64,000 nucleotides of DNA, from the NCBI RefSeq assembly GCF_024734405.1, contig NZ_CP059556.1:1550001-1614000 (forward strand). Reading direction: 5' to 3'. The notes beneath the pieces are model-generated. The model was not told the DNA's origin, did no database searches, and saw nothing but the letters and a program-made list of their open reading frames with translations. This document shows positions 1 through 9,041 of this stretch, piece by piece. The position numbers and the translations under genes are program-made. Numbering within the stretch: the first letter of the stretch is position 1; each line of letters begins with the position of its first letter. The stretch is from Saccharopolyspora gregorii (GTDB taxonomy: Bacteria; Actinomycetota; Actinomycetes; Mycobacteriales; Pseudonocardiaceae).

Positions 1-132
1 GGAGCCCACTTCAAGATCGCGAACTCCGGGATGATCAGTCCACGCATGCACTACTACGACGCGACCGCTCGGGACGGGAAGGTCTACGTCGGTTACCTGG
101 GTAGACACCTGCCGACTCAGCAGACGAACTGA
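1..132 (+). CDS. 3' end of a hypothetical protein (truncated by window start)
   Basis: An open frame runs from the first base to a TGA at 130-132 and gives 43 residues ending in VGYLGRHLPTQQTN. The start lies outside the window. The tail looks like the C-terminus of small actinobacterial proteins of unknown role, but I cannot name the family. Nothing can be said about function. Confidence 0.5.
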   Translation, partial: GAHFKIANSGMISPRMHYYDATARDGKVYVGYLGRHLPTQQTN

Positions 133-326
133 GATGAACCTTGCGGCGAACGGTCCGTCGACTCTCATGGCGAGCGGGCCGGTCGCACCCAGGTGAGCGG
201 CCCGCCAGCCCGACCTCGCTGGGCGAGTGGGCCGCTCACCTGGAGGGAATTTGCTGGAACGGCAAGGTTTCGTGCGGGTTTTGCGCGGCTGGGGTGAGAC
301 TGGCGCTCACCGACGAAAGGGCACCG

Positions 327-956
327 ATGAGCAGCACTGAAGCGCACGCGTTCTGGGACGACGTGTACGCCGCGCGAGCCGAGCAGCAGCAGCCGAAGCC
401 GAACCAGCGGCTCACCGAGATCGTTCCCGGGCAGGCACCCGGCGACGCGCTGGACCTCGGGTGCGGAGGCGGCGGCGACGCGCTGTGGCTCGCCGAGCAG
501 GGCTGGCGGGTCACCGCCGTGGACATCTCGGCCGTCGCCGCCGACCGGCTCACCGCGCTGGCGAACGCGCGCGGGCTCGGCGACCGGATCACCGCCGCTC
601 GGCACGACCTCGGCGCCGGATTGCCTGCGGGCGAGTTCGACCTGGTCTGCGCGCACTACCTGCACACCCCGTTCGACCTCGACCGGGCGAGCGTGCTGCG
701 CGCCGCCGCGCACGCGCTGCGCGCAGGCGGGCGGCTGGTGGTCGTCGACCACGGATCGATCGCGCCGTGGTCCTGGGACCAGAACCCGGACCTGCGCCAC
801 CCGCCGCCGCAGGAGGTCGCCGCCGACCTCGCCCTCGACCCGCGGGCCTGGGCGGTCGAGCGCGCCGACTCGCCGCGGCGCACCGCCACCGGGCCGGACG
901 GCAGCACCGCCGAACTCACCGACCACGTGCTGGTCATCCGCCGCGCCGACGGCTGA
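327..956 (+). CDS. class I SAM-dependent methyltransferase
   Basis: This 209-residue protein has the Rossmann-fold SAM-binding motif LDLGCGGGG (about residues 42-50), followed by the acidic strand end AVDIS (Asp66). The N-terminal FWDDVYAAR and small size resemble TehB/thiopurine-type methyltransferases, but the substrate cannot be told. I chose the ATG at 327 because GAAAGG lies 7 nt upstream and homology begins there; the frame stays open upstream to 141 without family features. It stands alone, upstream of a gap holding a repeat fragment. Confidence 0.85.
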   Translation: MSSTEAHAFWDDVYAARAEQQQPKPNQRLTEIVPGQAPGDALDLGCGGGGDALWLAEQGWRVTAVDISAVAADRLTALANARGLGDRITAARHDLGAGLPAGEFDLVCAHYLHTPFDLDRASVLRAAAHALRAGGRLVVVDHGSIAPWSWDQNPDLRHPPPQEVAADLALDPRAWAVERADSPRRTATGPDGSTAELTDHVLVIRRADG

Positions 957-1320
957 ACCGGGCAGGGACACCGGTGTCGGGGCCGTCCTCGCGAGGGAGC
1001 CGCGGAGAACCCGCGGGTGGGTTGATCGGGTGGTCGTCGGCTCAGCGGTTCCGCCGCTGACGAGCCGCGGACACGACCCGCGGCTCAACTTCCACGACGG
1101 ACCGCGAGCGCGGAGCAGCGCACTGGGCCGAACGCGGCGGAACCGACCCGCCGCACGGCCCCGTGCGCTGCTCTTTTCGTGTCATGACGGGGAAAAGTGG
1201 TGATCTCCGCAGCCCGCCCCCGGAACAGTGAGCGCCGCGCTCCCGCGAGCACCGAGCGGGAGCACCGGATCTCGCCGACGCCGCCCGGAGATCCAGCGAG
1301 CGGCACACCGAGGGGTGCTC
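957..1320. other. gene-free stretch with a half copy of a dispersed repeat
   Basis: No convincing gene is seen here. Bases 985-1063 match the right half of the palindromic repeat found complete at 8822-8980 and 50455-50614. The remainder is GC-rich spacer leading to the lipoprotein gene at 1321. The open frames crossing this stretch on both strands are compositional shadows. Confidence 0.6.
985..1063 (+). repeat. dispersed palindromic repeat, copy A (right half only)
   Basis: It shares, in the same order, the blocks GTCCTCGCGAG, GAGAACCCGCGGGTGG, GGTGGTCGT and the hairpin TCAGCGG...CCGCTGA with the full copies B and C. The left half, including the left stem arm and the inner hairpin, is missing. 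The 17-nt arm region (991-1007) has a third sequence variant, with no partner upstream, so the copy can no longer form the main stem. Confidence 0.7.
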
Positions 1321-2061
1321 ATGTTCCGACCCGGCAGGGCGCTGCCCGCACTCGCGGCAGCCGGACTGCTCGCCGCAACCGCGTGCGGCGACGTCGACGT
1401 TCCACCGCGCGAGCGGGACGGACTGCTGCTGCGGATCCGCACCGAACCGCCCGGACCCGGCAGCACGTCCGTCCCCGACTACAGCCTCTACGGCGACGGC
1501 ACCGTGATCACACCGGGCGAACCGGTCGGATCGCTGCGCCCCTTCGCGGTCACCCGCCTCCGCGACACCGAGGTGGACCAGCGGTACCGGGCCGCGCACG
1601 AAGCGGGCCTCGCCGCCGACGAGACGCACGGCGACGCCGCCGTCCCCGGCGCCACCAGCATCCGCGTCGACCTCCGCTCCGGCGGCGAGGAACACCGCAC
1701 CGAACTGGTCTTCACCGACCGGCCCGCCGGGCCACCGGAGCTCGTCGACTTCGTGCAGCGGCTCCGCACCGCGCCGCCCGCCGGCGCCGAACCGGCCGCG
1801 GACCGGATGGCCGTCATCGCCCACGACACCGACAGCGCGCCGGGCGGACGACCGTGGCCGTTCCCGTCCCCGGCGGCCGGATCGCGGGTGCCCGGCGGTC
1901 GCTGCACCGTGCTCACCGGTGGCGACGCGGCCACCGCCGCGACCTGGGCGCGCGAGACCGATCCCGGCACGCGGTGGGGGAGCGGCGGCGTCGGCTTCCG
2001 GCTGGTGTTCCGGCCGCTGCTGCCCGACGAAACCGGCTGCGCCGACCTCGACCCGCGCTGA
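1321..2061 (+). CDS. secreted lipoprotein of unknown function
   Basis: This 246-residue protein starts with a signal peptide (FRPGRALPALAAAGLLAATAC) whose lipobox ends at a Cys near residue 22, predicting a diacylglyceryl-anchored extracytoplasmic protein. The mature part has no domain I recognise. The ATG at 1321 places the n-region right before the hydrophobic core; an in-frame GTG at 1315 is an alternative. It is convergent with the hydrolase gene at 2118 and shares a terminator hairpin with it. Confidence 0.7.
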   Translation: MFRPGRALPALAAAGLLAATACGDVDVPPRERDGLLLRIRTEPPGPGSTSVPDYSLYGDGTVITPGEPVGSLRPFAVTRLRDTEVDQRYRAAHEAGLAADETHGDAAVPGATSIRVDLRSGGEEHRTELVFTDRPAGPPELVDFVQRLRTAPPAGAEPAADRMAVIAHDTDSAPGGRPWPFPSPAAGSRVPGGRCTVLTGGDAATAATWARETDPGTRWGSGGVGFRLVFRPLLPDETGCADLDPR

Positions 2062-2073
2062 CCCGGAGGCGGA

Positions 2074-2106
2074 CGCGCCCTCCGTCCGATGTGGACGGAG
2101 GGCGCG
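2074..2106. terminator. bidirectional terminator between convergent genes
   Basis: A perfect 14-bp stem (CGCGCCCTCCGTCC at 2074-2087 pairing with 2093-2106) with a 5-nt loop lies between two convergent stop codons. There is no U-tract, as is common in actinobacteria. It probably serves both the lipoprotein and the hydrolase transcripts. Confidence 0.7.
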
Positions 2107-2117
2107 CGGTCACCGGA

Positions 2118-3701
2118 TCAGCGCCAGTGGCGCAAGGCGTCCTGCAGGATCCGCGGCTGCTCCGGGCGCTCCGGGGCGATCGTCTCCGCACCCTCCGGCG
2201 TCGGCTGCGGCAGCGGTTCGCAGGTGACGTCCGGGCCCGCGCCGGGCTTGCGCTCCGGGAGCGCACCGGTCGTCAGGTACTCGGCGATGCGGTCGTCCAC
2301 GCAGGCGTTGCCGGACAGCGAACCCGAATGCGTCGTGCCACCCGGCAGGCTGATCAAGCTCGCGCCGGGGAAGCGCTTCCGGGCCTCCAGCGCGCCGGGG
2401 AACGGGGTCGCCGCGTCCAGTTCCTCGCTGATCAGCAGCGCGCTGTCGACCTCCCCGCCGTCCACGTCCACCGGCTTCCCGGCGGGTGCGGGCCAGTTCC
2501 GGCAGGAGGCGTTGTACCAGGCGTTCGCCCACGTCTCGAACGGCGCCTGCGCGTGCGTCACCCAGTTGTCCGCGCGCCAGCGGCCCCACTCCCGCGGCCA
2601 CTGCACGTCGGTGCACTGCACCGCGTTGTACACCGCGAAACCGTTGTCGTCGCCGGGAGTGTTGCTCGCGTCGTAGATGTCCACCAGCGGCTGCCACTCG
2701 CCGCGGTGCACCCAGCCCGCGAACGCCTTCGCCCGCTTGTCCCAGCCGGTCTGCCCGTAGCCCGCCGCCAGGAACAGGTCCGTCCACTCCGAGGAACCGA
2801 TCTCCCCGCCCGCGGGCTGCGCCTCCAGCTTCGCGCGCTGCTCGTAGAACAGCCGCTCCACCTGATCACCCGTGGTGCCCAGGTGGTACACCGAGTCGTA
2901 GCGGGCCACCCAGTCGAAGAAGATGCCGATGTTGCGGTCGAACGCCACGTCCTGGTTCAGGTTCGCCCGGTACCAGACGTCCTCCGCGTTCACCACGCCG
3001 TCCAGCACCACGCGGCGCAACCGCTCCGGGTGCAGCGTGCCGTACACCTGCGCCAGGTAGGTGCCGTAGGAGAAGCCGTAGTAGTTCAGCCGCTCCTGGC
3101 CGAGCGCCTTGCGGATGCTCTCCATGTCCTCGACGGAATCCGTCGTGCGCATGTGGTCCAGCAGCTCGCCGCCGGTGTTCCCGCACGCCGCCGCGTAACC
3201 GTCGGTGCGGGACAACCACTCCCGCTCCTTCTCCGGCGTCGTCGGCAGGTAGTCCGGCCGGTCGTGCGCGAAGTAGTCCGGGTCGCAGGACAGCGCCGGA
3301 ACGCTCGACCCGACCCCGCGCGGATCGAAACCGACCCAGTCGTAGGCCGCGCCCGCCCCGTGCGGCACCGACTCGCCCAAGCCCGCCAGGTACAGGCCGG
3401 AACCACCGGGCCCGCCCGGGTTCAGCAGCATCACGCCCTGGTACTGGTTCTCGGGCACGGTGTGCCGCACCCGGGACACCGCCAGCGAGATGTGCTCCCC
3501 GCCGGGATTCGCGTAATCCAGCGGAACGTCGAGCATTCCGCATTCCGCGCCGGCCTCCTGCAAGGACTCGTCCTCGCACGGGCCCCAGGAAACGGGTGCG
3601 GGTTCGAACGGGGGATTCGGTGCGGCGGAAGCCGCCGGTGCGCACAGCAGGCTCGCGGCCAGCAGGCCGGTCACCGCGGTCGCGGTCGCTGATTTCTGCA
3701 C
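2118..3701 (-). CDS. secreted alpha/beta hydrolase, TAP-like (tripeptidyl aminopeptidase family)
   Basis: This 527-residue protein begins with a Sec signal peptide ending near PAASAAP (about residue 27). The alpha/beta-hydrolase core has the oxyanion region LLNPGGPGGSG, the strand VGFDPRGVG and the nucleophile elbow YGFSYGTYL with Ser211. The C-terminal TAP-like region contains the Asp and His segments DAATP and TTHSGSLSGNAC. The family includes Streptomyces SlpD/SlpE and mycobacterial hydrolases that act on peptides or esters outside the cell. I chose the GTG at 3701, with GAGGACC upstream, because the signal peptide follows at once; the longer open frame to 3989 is not signal-like. Confidence 0.85.
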   Translation of the reverse strand: MQKSATATAVTGLLAASLLCAPAASAAPNPPFEPAPVSWGPCEDESLQEAGAECGMLDVPLDYANPGGEHISLAVSRVRHTVPENQYQGVMLLNPGGPGGSGLYLAGLGESVPHGAGAAYDWVGFDPRGVGSSVPALSCDPDYFAHDRPDYLPTTPEKEREWLSRTDGYAAACGNTGGELLDHMRTTDSVEDMESIRKALGQERLNYYGFSYGTYLAQVYGTLHPERLRRVVLDGVVNAEDVWYRANLNQDVAFDRNIGIFFDWVARYDSVYHLGTTGDQVERLFYEQRAKLEAQPAGGEIGSSEWTDLFLAAGYGQTGWDKRAKAFAGWVHRGEWQPLVDIYDASNTPGDDNGFAVYNAVQCTDVQWPREWGRWRADNWVTHAQAPFETWANAWYNASCRNWPAPAGKPVDVDGGEVDSALLISEELDAATPFPGALEARKRFPGASLISLPGGTTHSGSLSGNACVDDRIAEYLTTGALPERKPGAGPDVTCEPLPQPTPEGAETIAPERPEQPRILQDALRHWR

Positions 3702-3846
3702 TTCGGTCCTCGATGTCCGTTTCCGGCGTCCGCTGCGGATCGCCGATCGGGCCAGTCTGCTCAGCGGACTCGCATTCCACCAGCGGTTTCCCGTATCCGC
3801 ACGATTGCGTCCATTCCCAGTTGAACGGAATCCGGTGGGAAAGGGC

Positions 3847-4701
3847 TCACGGCCGCCAGGGGCTGCGCTGGTCGGTGATCGGGCGGGTGGGGTCCTCGTG
3901 GCTCGGGACGTCCGGCTCGTCCGCGCGCAGCGGGACCAGGCCCGCGGTGATCGCGCGCATGATGCGGTCGCGGGCGCGGCGGGCGTCACCGGGCCGGTGC
4001 GCGGACAGGTCGCTCAGGTCCACCGGGTCGCCGAAGTGCACCCGCAGCACCGGGCGCCGCCGGATCGCCGCGAACCAGGAGGACAGCAGCACCCGCACGT
4101 CCCGGAAGCCCTCGATGCGCAGCATCCCGTAGCACATCGCCTCGTGCGCACCCCACTGGCTGACCGGGATCACCGGTGCCGTCGAAGCCAGCGCCATCCG
4201 CGCCACACCGGTCTTGCCGCGCTCCGGCCACAGACCGGGCTCCAGGCTCAACCGGCCCTCCGGGTACACCAGCACCGGCCGCGGGTCCTCCTCCAAGGAG
4301 CGCACCACGTCGTCCAGCGCCTCCGCCGCGTTCGCCTTGCCGCGGTTCGCGCGGAGGTGCCCGCAGCGCCGCAGCACCGGACCCAGCACCGGCGCGTCGA
4401 ACAGGCCGCCCGTCGCCAGGAACCGCAGCGCCAGCCGCCTGCGCCCGCACGCCGCCATCAGCACCAGCGCGTCGATGTTGCCGATGTGGTTCGCCGCCAG
4501 CAGCAGCGGCCCGCCGCGCAGCTCGTCCGGCACGTCGCCCGTGACCCGCAGGCGACCCGTCAGCAGGATCAGCGCCCGGTCGATCCGCAGCAGCACCCGC
4601 CACAGCAGCGGTGCCTGCGCGAACGAGCGCGCCCGGGACCGCCGGGACGCGCGCGGGGCACGAGGACTCGGCTCCAGAGGGCCAACGGGCTGGGCGACCA
4701 T
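3847..4701 (-). CDS. PlsC-type lysophospholipid acyltransferase
   Basis: This 284-residue protein carries the PlsC signature: the HX4D motif NHIGNID, followed by ANRGKANAAEALDD and the acyl-acceptor motif VYPEGRLS. Enzymes of this family transfer fatty acyl groups to 1-acyl-glycerol-3-phosphate or related acceptors at the inner membrane face. The ATG at 4701 (MVAQPVG) was chosen; no strong ribosome site is visible and an upstream GTG is possible. It is divergent from ftsK. Confidence 0.85.
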   Translation of the reverse strand: MVAQPVGPLEPSPRAPRASRRSRARSFAQAPLLWRVLLRIDRALILLTGRLRVTGDVPDELRGGPLLLAANHIGNIDALVLMAACGRRRLALRFLATGGLFDAPVLGPVLRRCGHLRANRGKANAAEALDDVVRSLEEDPRPVLVYPEGRLSLEPGLWPERGKTGVARMALASTAPVIPVSQWGAHEAMCYGMLRIEGFRDVRVLLSSWFAAIRRRPVLRVHFGDPVDLSDLSAHRPGDARRARDRIMRAITAGLVPLRADEPDVPSHEDPTRPITDQRSPWRP

Positions 4702-4826
4702 GACGACAGAGGATCGCACAAGCACCACCGGCACGAGCGCGGGACGTGAACATCCGAGGCAGATCGCCCGCGTGACCCCTGTGCCGCTTGTGACGCGAGG
4801 GGCACCGTCGAGATAACGTGAGACCC

Positions 4827-7313
4827 ATGGCGGGCCGGACCACGAGCGGTGCCCAGCGCAAGAACCAGTCACAACAAGGTTCGAGGAGCCGGGCCCAGAG
4901 CTCACGACGAAGCTCAAGCGGCACCACGGGTGCGAAGAGCCGCAAGACCACCTCCGGCGGAGGCGGGCGCGGCTCCACCCACGCGCCGCGCCGCACCCCG
5001 GCGAAGAAGAGCACCCAGCCCCGGGTCGGCGGCGTGCTCAGCCGCGCCAAGGACATCGACCCGGCGCACGGCCGGACCGGGCTCGCGATCATCGCGCTCG
5101 CCGCCGCCGTCATCACCGCCGCCGGGATCTGGTGGCACGCGGGCGGACCCGTCGGGCAGTGGCTCGACTGGGGGCTGCGCTTCGTCATCGGTGACGCCGT
5201 GCTGGTGCTGCCGGTCGTCGTCGCCGGTGTCGCCGTGTTCTTCGCGAGCACCGACCACAACCCGGAGGCGCGGCCGCGCGTCGTGCTCGGGTCCGTGCTG
5301 CTCGGCTGGAGCGCGCTCGGCGTGCTGCACATCGCCGAAGGCGCGCCCGGCGACTGGCTGGTCTGGCCGGAGGCCGGGGGAGTGCTCGGGTTCCTCGCGG
5401 GCGGGCCGCTCGCGCAGGGCCTCACCGGCTGGGTCGCGGTGCCCGTGCTGGTGCTCGTCGGCCTGTTCGGGCTGATGCTGCTCACCGACACCACGCTCGC
5501 CACCGTCCGCACCAAGCTGCTCGGCAGGCCCGTCGAGGACGGCGAACCGCTCACCGAAGAGGTCCAGCCGGAGACGGTGAAGCTGCGCCGCCCCTCCCGC
5601 CGCCGCCAGAGCTCCACGCCCGTCGACGACGAGGACACCGCCGCCGCCCCCAAGAAGGGCAAGGGCGGGACGAAGAAGATGGAGCAGCTGTCCCTCGACG
5701 ACGTGCCCGAGGAAGCGCCCACGAAACCGCGCGGCAAGAAGGCCGCCGAAGTCCCCGCCGCCGCCGAAGCACCCGAAGAGCCGCCCGCCGACAACGGCAA
5801 GCTCACCATCAGCCGCGCCGTCGAAGGCGACTACAAGCTGCCGCCGCTGGACGCGCTCACCGGCGGCGACGCGCCCAAGACCCGCAGCAAGGCCAACGAC
5901 TCCATGATCGAGGCCATCACCGCGGTCCTGGAGCAGTTCAACATCGACGCGCAGGTCACCGGCTTCGTCCGCGGGCCCACCGTCACCCGCTACGAGGTCG
6001 AGCTCGGGCCCGGCGTGAAGGTCGAGAAGATCACCGCGCTGACCAAGAACATCGCCTACGCCGCCGCCACCGACAACGTGCGGCTGCTCGCGCCCATCCC
6101 CGGCAAGTCCGCCGTCGGCATCGAGGTGCCCAACAGCGACCGGGAGATGGTGCGGCTGGGCGACGTGCTGCGCTCCACCACCGCCTCCGGTGACGAGCAC
6201 CCGCTGGTGATGGGGCTGGGCAAGGACATCGAAGGCCACATGGTCACCGCGAACCTGGCGAAGATGCCGCACCTGCTGTGCGCGGGCTCCACCGGCTCCG
6301 GCAAGTCCAGCTTCGTCAACTCGATGCTGGTGTCGCTGCTGGCGCGGGCCACGCCGCAAGAGGTCCGGATGATCCTCATCGACCCGAAGATGGTCGAGCT
6401 CACCCCCTACGAGGGCATCCCGCACCTGATCACGCCCATCATCACCCAGCCGAAGAAGGCCGCGGCCGCGCTCGGCTGGCTGGTGGACGAGATGGAACAG
6501 CGCTACCAGGACATGCAGGCCAACCGGGTGCGCCACATCGACGACTTCAACGCGAAGGTCCGCTCCGGCGACATCACCGCCCCGCCCGGCAGCGAACGCG
6601 AGTACCGGCCGTACCCGTACATCCTCGCCATCGTCGACGAGCTCGCCGACCTGATGATGACCGCGCCGCGCGACGTGGAGGACGCGATCGTGCGGATCAC
6701 GCAGAAGGCGCGCGCCGCGGGCATCCACCTGGTGCTGGCCACCCAGCGGCCCTCGGTGGACGTCGTCACCGGCCTGATCAAGACGAACGTGCCCTCGCGG
6801 CTCGCGTTCGCCACGTCCTCGCTCACCGACTCGCGGGTCATCCTCGACCAGCCCGGCGCGGAGAAGCTGATCGGCATGGGCGACGCCCTGTACCTGCCGA
6901 TGGGCGCCGGACGGCCGCAGCGCGTGCAGGGCTCCTTCGTCAGCGACGAGGAGATCCACCGCGTCGTCTCCTACACCAAGGAGCAGGCCGAACCGGACTA
7001 CACCGACGGCGTGACCGCCGCGAAGCCGGGCGAGCAGAAGGAGGTCGACTCCGACATCGGCGACGACCTCGACGTGCTGCTGCAGGCGACCGAACTCGTC
7101 GTCACCAGCCAGTTCGGGTCCACCTCCATGCTGCAGCGCAAGCTGCGCGTCGGGTTCGCCAAGGCCGGGCGGCTCATGGACCTGCTCGAATCGCGCAACG
7201 TCGTCGGGCCGTCCGAGGGGTCGAAGGCGCGCGACGTGCTCGTGAAACCCGACGAACTCGAAAACGCGCTGTACTCGATTCGTGGCGGACCGCCACCGGA
7301 TTCCGAGGAGTGA
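4827..7313 (+). CDS. ftsK: DNA translocase FtsK/SpoIIIE
   Basis: This 828-residue septal DNA pump has a basic N-terminus, about four membrane segments (residues ~75-215), an acidic/Lys-rich linker, and a motor domain with Walker A GSTGSGKSS (Lys493) and Walker B ILAIVDELADLMM. A winged-helix gamma domain (LLQATELVVTSQFGSTSMLQ) closes the protein and reads polar DNA sequences. It clears chromosome DNA from the closing septum. The ATG at 4827 and a GTG at 4818 are both possible; GATAAC at 4812 could be the -10 of a nearly leaderless transcript. A strong hairpin follows the stop. argA, pgsA and clgR lie near ftsK in mycobacteria too. Confidence 0.95.
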   Translation: MAGRTTSGAQRKNQSQQGSRSRAQSSRRSSSGTTGAKSRKTTSGGGGRGSTHAPRRTPAKKSTQPRVGGVLSRAKDIDPAHGRTGLAIIALAAAVITAAGIWWHAGGPVGQWLDWGLRFVIGDAVLVLPVVVAGVAVFFASTDHNPEARPRVVLGSVLLGWSALGVLHIAEGAPGDWLVWPEAGGVLGFLAGGPLAQGLTGWVAVPVLVLVGLFGLMLLTDTTLATVRTKLLGRPVEDGEPLTEEVQPETVKLRRPSRRRQSSTPVDDEDTAAAPKKGKGGTKKMEQLSLDDVPEEAPTKPRGKKAAEVPAAAEAPEEPPADNGKLTISRAVEGDYKLPPLDALTGGDAPKTRSKANDSMIEAITAVLEQFNIDAQVTGFVRGPTVTRYEVELGPGVKVEKITALTKNIAYAAATDNVRLLAPIPGKSAVGIEVPNSDREMVRLGDVLRSTTASGDEHPLVMGLGKDIEGHMVTANLAKMPHLLCAGSTGSGKSSFVNSMLVSLLARATPQEVRMILIDPKMVELTPYEGIPHLITPIITQPKKAAAALGWLVDEMEQRYQDMQANRVRHIDDFNAKVRSGDITAPPGSEREYRPYPYILAIVDELADLMMTAPRDVEDAIVRITQKARAAGIHLVLATQRPSVDVVTGLIKTNVPSRLAFATSSLTDSRVILDQPGAEKLIGMGDALYLPMGAGRPQRVQGSFVSDEEIHRVVSYTKEQAEPDYTDGVTAAKPGEQKEVDSDIGDDLDVLLQATELVVTSQFGSTSMLQRKLRVGFAKAGRLMDLLESRNVVGPSEGSKARDVLVKPDELENALYSIRGGPPPDSEE

Positions 7314-7314
7314 G

Positions 7315-7347
7315 CGACGGCCCCGCCGAATTCCGGCGGGGCCGTCG
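7315..7347 (+). terminator. terminator of ftsK
   Basis: A perfect 14-bp stem (7315-7328 with 7334-7347) with a 5-nt AATTC loop starts 2 nt after the ftsK stop. The stem is almost all G-C, and the tail is not T-rich. Confidence 0.75.
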
Positions 7348-7507
7348 TCGTTCCAGCGGTGATCTTCCTCTCCGAAATGGTCCCGACGTGTGCTTTTCAC
7401 CGGCACGACACCGCCGTTCAGGGGAGTGGTGGAAATGTGCCAACGGGGTTCACGTCGTGATCACCGTCGGATATGTTCTGCGCCGCTCCTCGATCGAAGG
7501 GTTCGCG

Positions 7508-8788
7508 ATGAACGGCAAGAAAGCACGAGCCGGTGCCGCCACCGCGCTGTCGGTGCTGCTGCTCGCCGGCTGGTACCAGGCGAGCGCCTGGGCAGACCCG
7601 CCGGCCACCGACCCGGTGCCGATGGACGTCTCGAAGGGCGAGATGTTCCGGCAGGGCGGCAGCAGCTACCCGCGGCTGGTCCGGCTGGAGAACGGCGGCC
7701 TGGCGAACGGCCGCGTCCTGGCCAGCATGACGACCTACGTGGACAACGCCGGACGTGCGGTGATCTACGAGAGCACCGATGACGGGAAGTCCTTCCAGCC
7801 CGTCGGCGAGATCCGCGATCCGGCGGGCGAGAACGCCAAGGGCATGTGCTGCTCGACCCTCTACGAGCTGCCCCGCCAGGTCGGGGACATGCCCGCGGGA
7901 ACCCTGCTGTGGGCGGGCACCGCGGGCGTCGGCGACGACGAGGAGACCCGCACCAGCAGCGTCCGGCTGTGGCGCAGCGACGACCACGGCCGGAACTGGA
8001 CCTTCATGTCCGACGTCGTGGCCAAACCGCCGGGTCCGGGAATCTGGGAACCGGAGTTCACCGTCTCCGCGGAAGGCGATCTGGTCGCCTTCTACTCGGA
8101 CGACATGGACCCGGCGCACGATCAGAAAATGGTGCAGGTCCGGTCGAAGGACGGCATCACCTGGACCGACGAACGCGATGCGATCAAGCAGGACGAATTC
8201 CGGGTCCGGCCGGGCATGGCGGGCGTTCGGCAATTGCCGGACGGCACCTACGTGATGACCTACGAGATGTGCAACTTCGACCCGGTGCACACCTGCACGG
8301 TGTGGATGCGGACCTCGCCGGACGGCTGGGACTGGGGCGACCCCTACGACCCCGGTACCGAGATCGTCTCGGACACGGGTGGGCAGCCGCTCGGCACGCC
8401 GACGATCACCTGGGCGCCGGGCGACGACCCGAACGGCAGGCTCGTCCTCGCCTACCAGATGCTCGGCGGGGACGAAGGCGGCTGGGCGCCCGGCAACGGC
8501 CGCACCCTGATGGTCAACGACCACCCGTCCGACCTGTCCACCGGCTGGCGCGAGATCGACGCCCCGGTGCACATCGACCACAACCAGGGCAGCACCTGCC
8601 GCGGGTTCAGCCCGTCCGTCCTCCCCACCGAGGACGGGAAGTCGCTGATCCACGTCGTCACGGACTTCGAGAAGTACATCGGCGGGCCGTGCGAGGCGTT
8701 CTTCGGCACCGGGCCGATCGACGGCGACGGCGACGCGGCCACCGCGAACACCGGCCGCACCCCGCTGGACCCGCGCCCCGGGCGCTGA
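7508..8788 (+). CDS. secreted BNR/Asp-box beta-propeller protein (sialidase-like fold)
   Basis: This 426-residue protein has a signal peptide ending at SAWADP (about residue 30). Asp-box motifs mark a beta-propeller: STDDGKSF, SDDHGRNW and a weaker SKDGITW. The opening YPRLVRLENGGLANGRVLAS and the MTYEMCNF segment recall GH93-type arabinanases and other non-viral sialidase-fold hydrolases, but the sugar substrate is not established. The ATG at 7508 has GAAGG 6 nt upstream. It sits alone behind the ftsK terminator; copy B of a dispersed repeat follows it. Confidence 0.75.
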   Translation: MNGKKARAGAATALSVLLLAGWYQASAWADPPATDPVPMDVSKGEMFRQGGSSYPRLVRLENGGLANGRVLASMTTYVDNAGRAVIYESTDDGKSFQPVGEIRDPAGENAKGMCCSTLYELPRQVGDMPAGTLLWAGTAGVGDDEETRTSSVRLWRSDDHGRNWTFMSDVVAKPPGPGIWEPEFTVSAEGDLVAFYSDDMDPAHDQKMVQVRSKDGITWTDERDAIKQDEFRVRPGMAGVRQLPDGTYVMTYEMCNFDPVHTCTVWMRTSPDGWDWGDPYDPGTEIVSDTGGQPLGTPTITWAPGDDPNGRLVLAYQMLGGDEGGWAPGNGRTLMVNDHPSDLSTGWREIDAPVHIDHNQGSTCRGFSPSVLPTEDGKSLIHVVTDFEKYIGGPCEAFFGTGPIDGDGDAATANTGRTPLDPRPGR

Positions 8789-8821
8789 GTTCTCCGGTAT
8801 CCCCGCCTGTTGCGTGGTGCG

Positions 8822-8980
8822 CGGGTGGCGGAACCTCGGCGGTTCCCCCGCTGCGGGATCGTTTTCACCGGTGGCTCCGCCACAGGCGAAAACGCTGTCC
8901 CCGCGGGGGAACCGCCGAGAACCCGCGGGCGGTCCGGTTGCTTTGGTGGTCGCTGCTCAGCGGCGTCGCCGCTGACAGGA
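8822..8980 (+). repeat. dispersed palindromic repeat, copy B (complete)
   Basis: This 159-bp unit lies between the propeller gene and lldD. Outer arms CTCGGCGGTTCCCCCGC (8835-8851) and its exact complement (8903-8919) enclose an inner hairpin of the form CGTTTTC...GTGGC-TCC-GCCAC...GAAAACG (14 of 16 pairs). A third hairpin TCAGCGGC-GTC-GCCGCTGA closes the right end. Spacing of all parts is the same as in copy C at 50455, though the outer-arm sequences differ. Confidence 0.85.
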
Positions 8981-9041
8981 GAACGACGCTCCCGCAGCGC
9001 AGGGGCGAGGGCCGGTGCGTCCACCCGGAACCCCGCTGCGA

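Noticed and set aside
4914-7406. 830-codon open frame antisense to ftsK
   Set aside because: The composition is low-complexity Gly/Arg/Asp/Val and it covers a certain gene; it is a GC-bias shadow.
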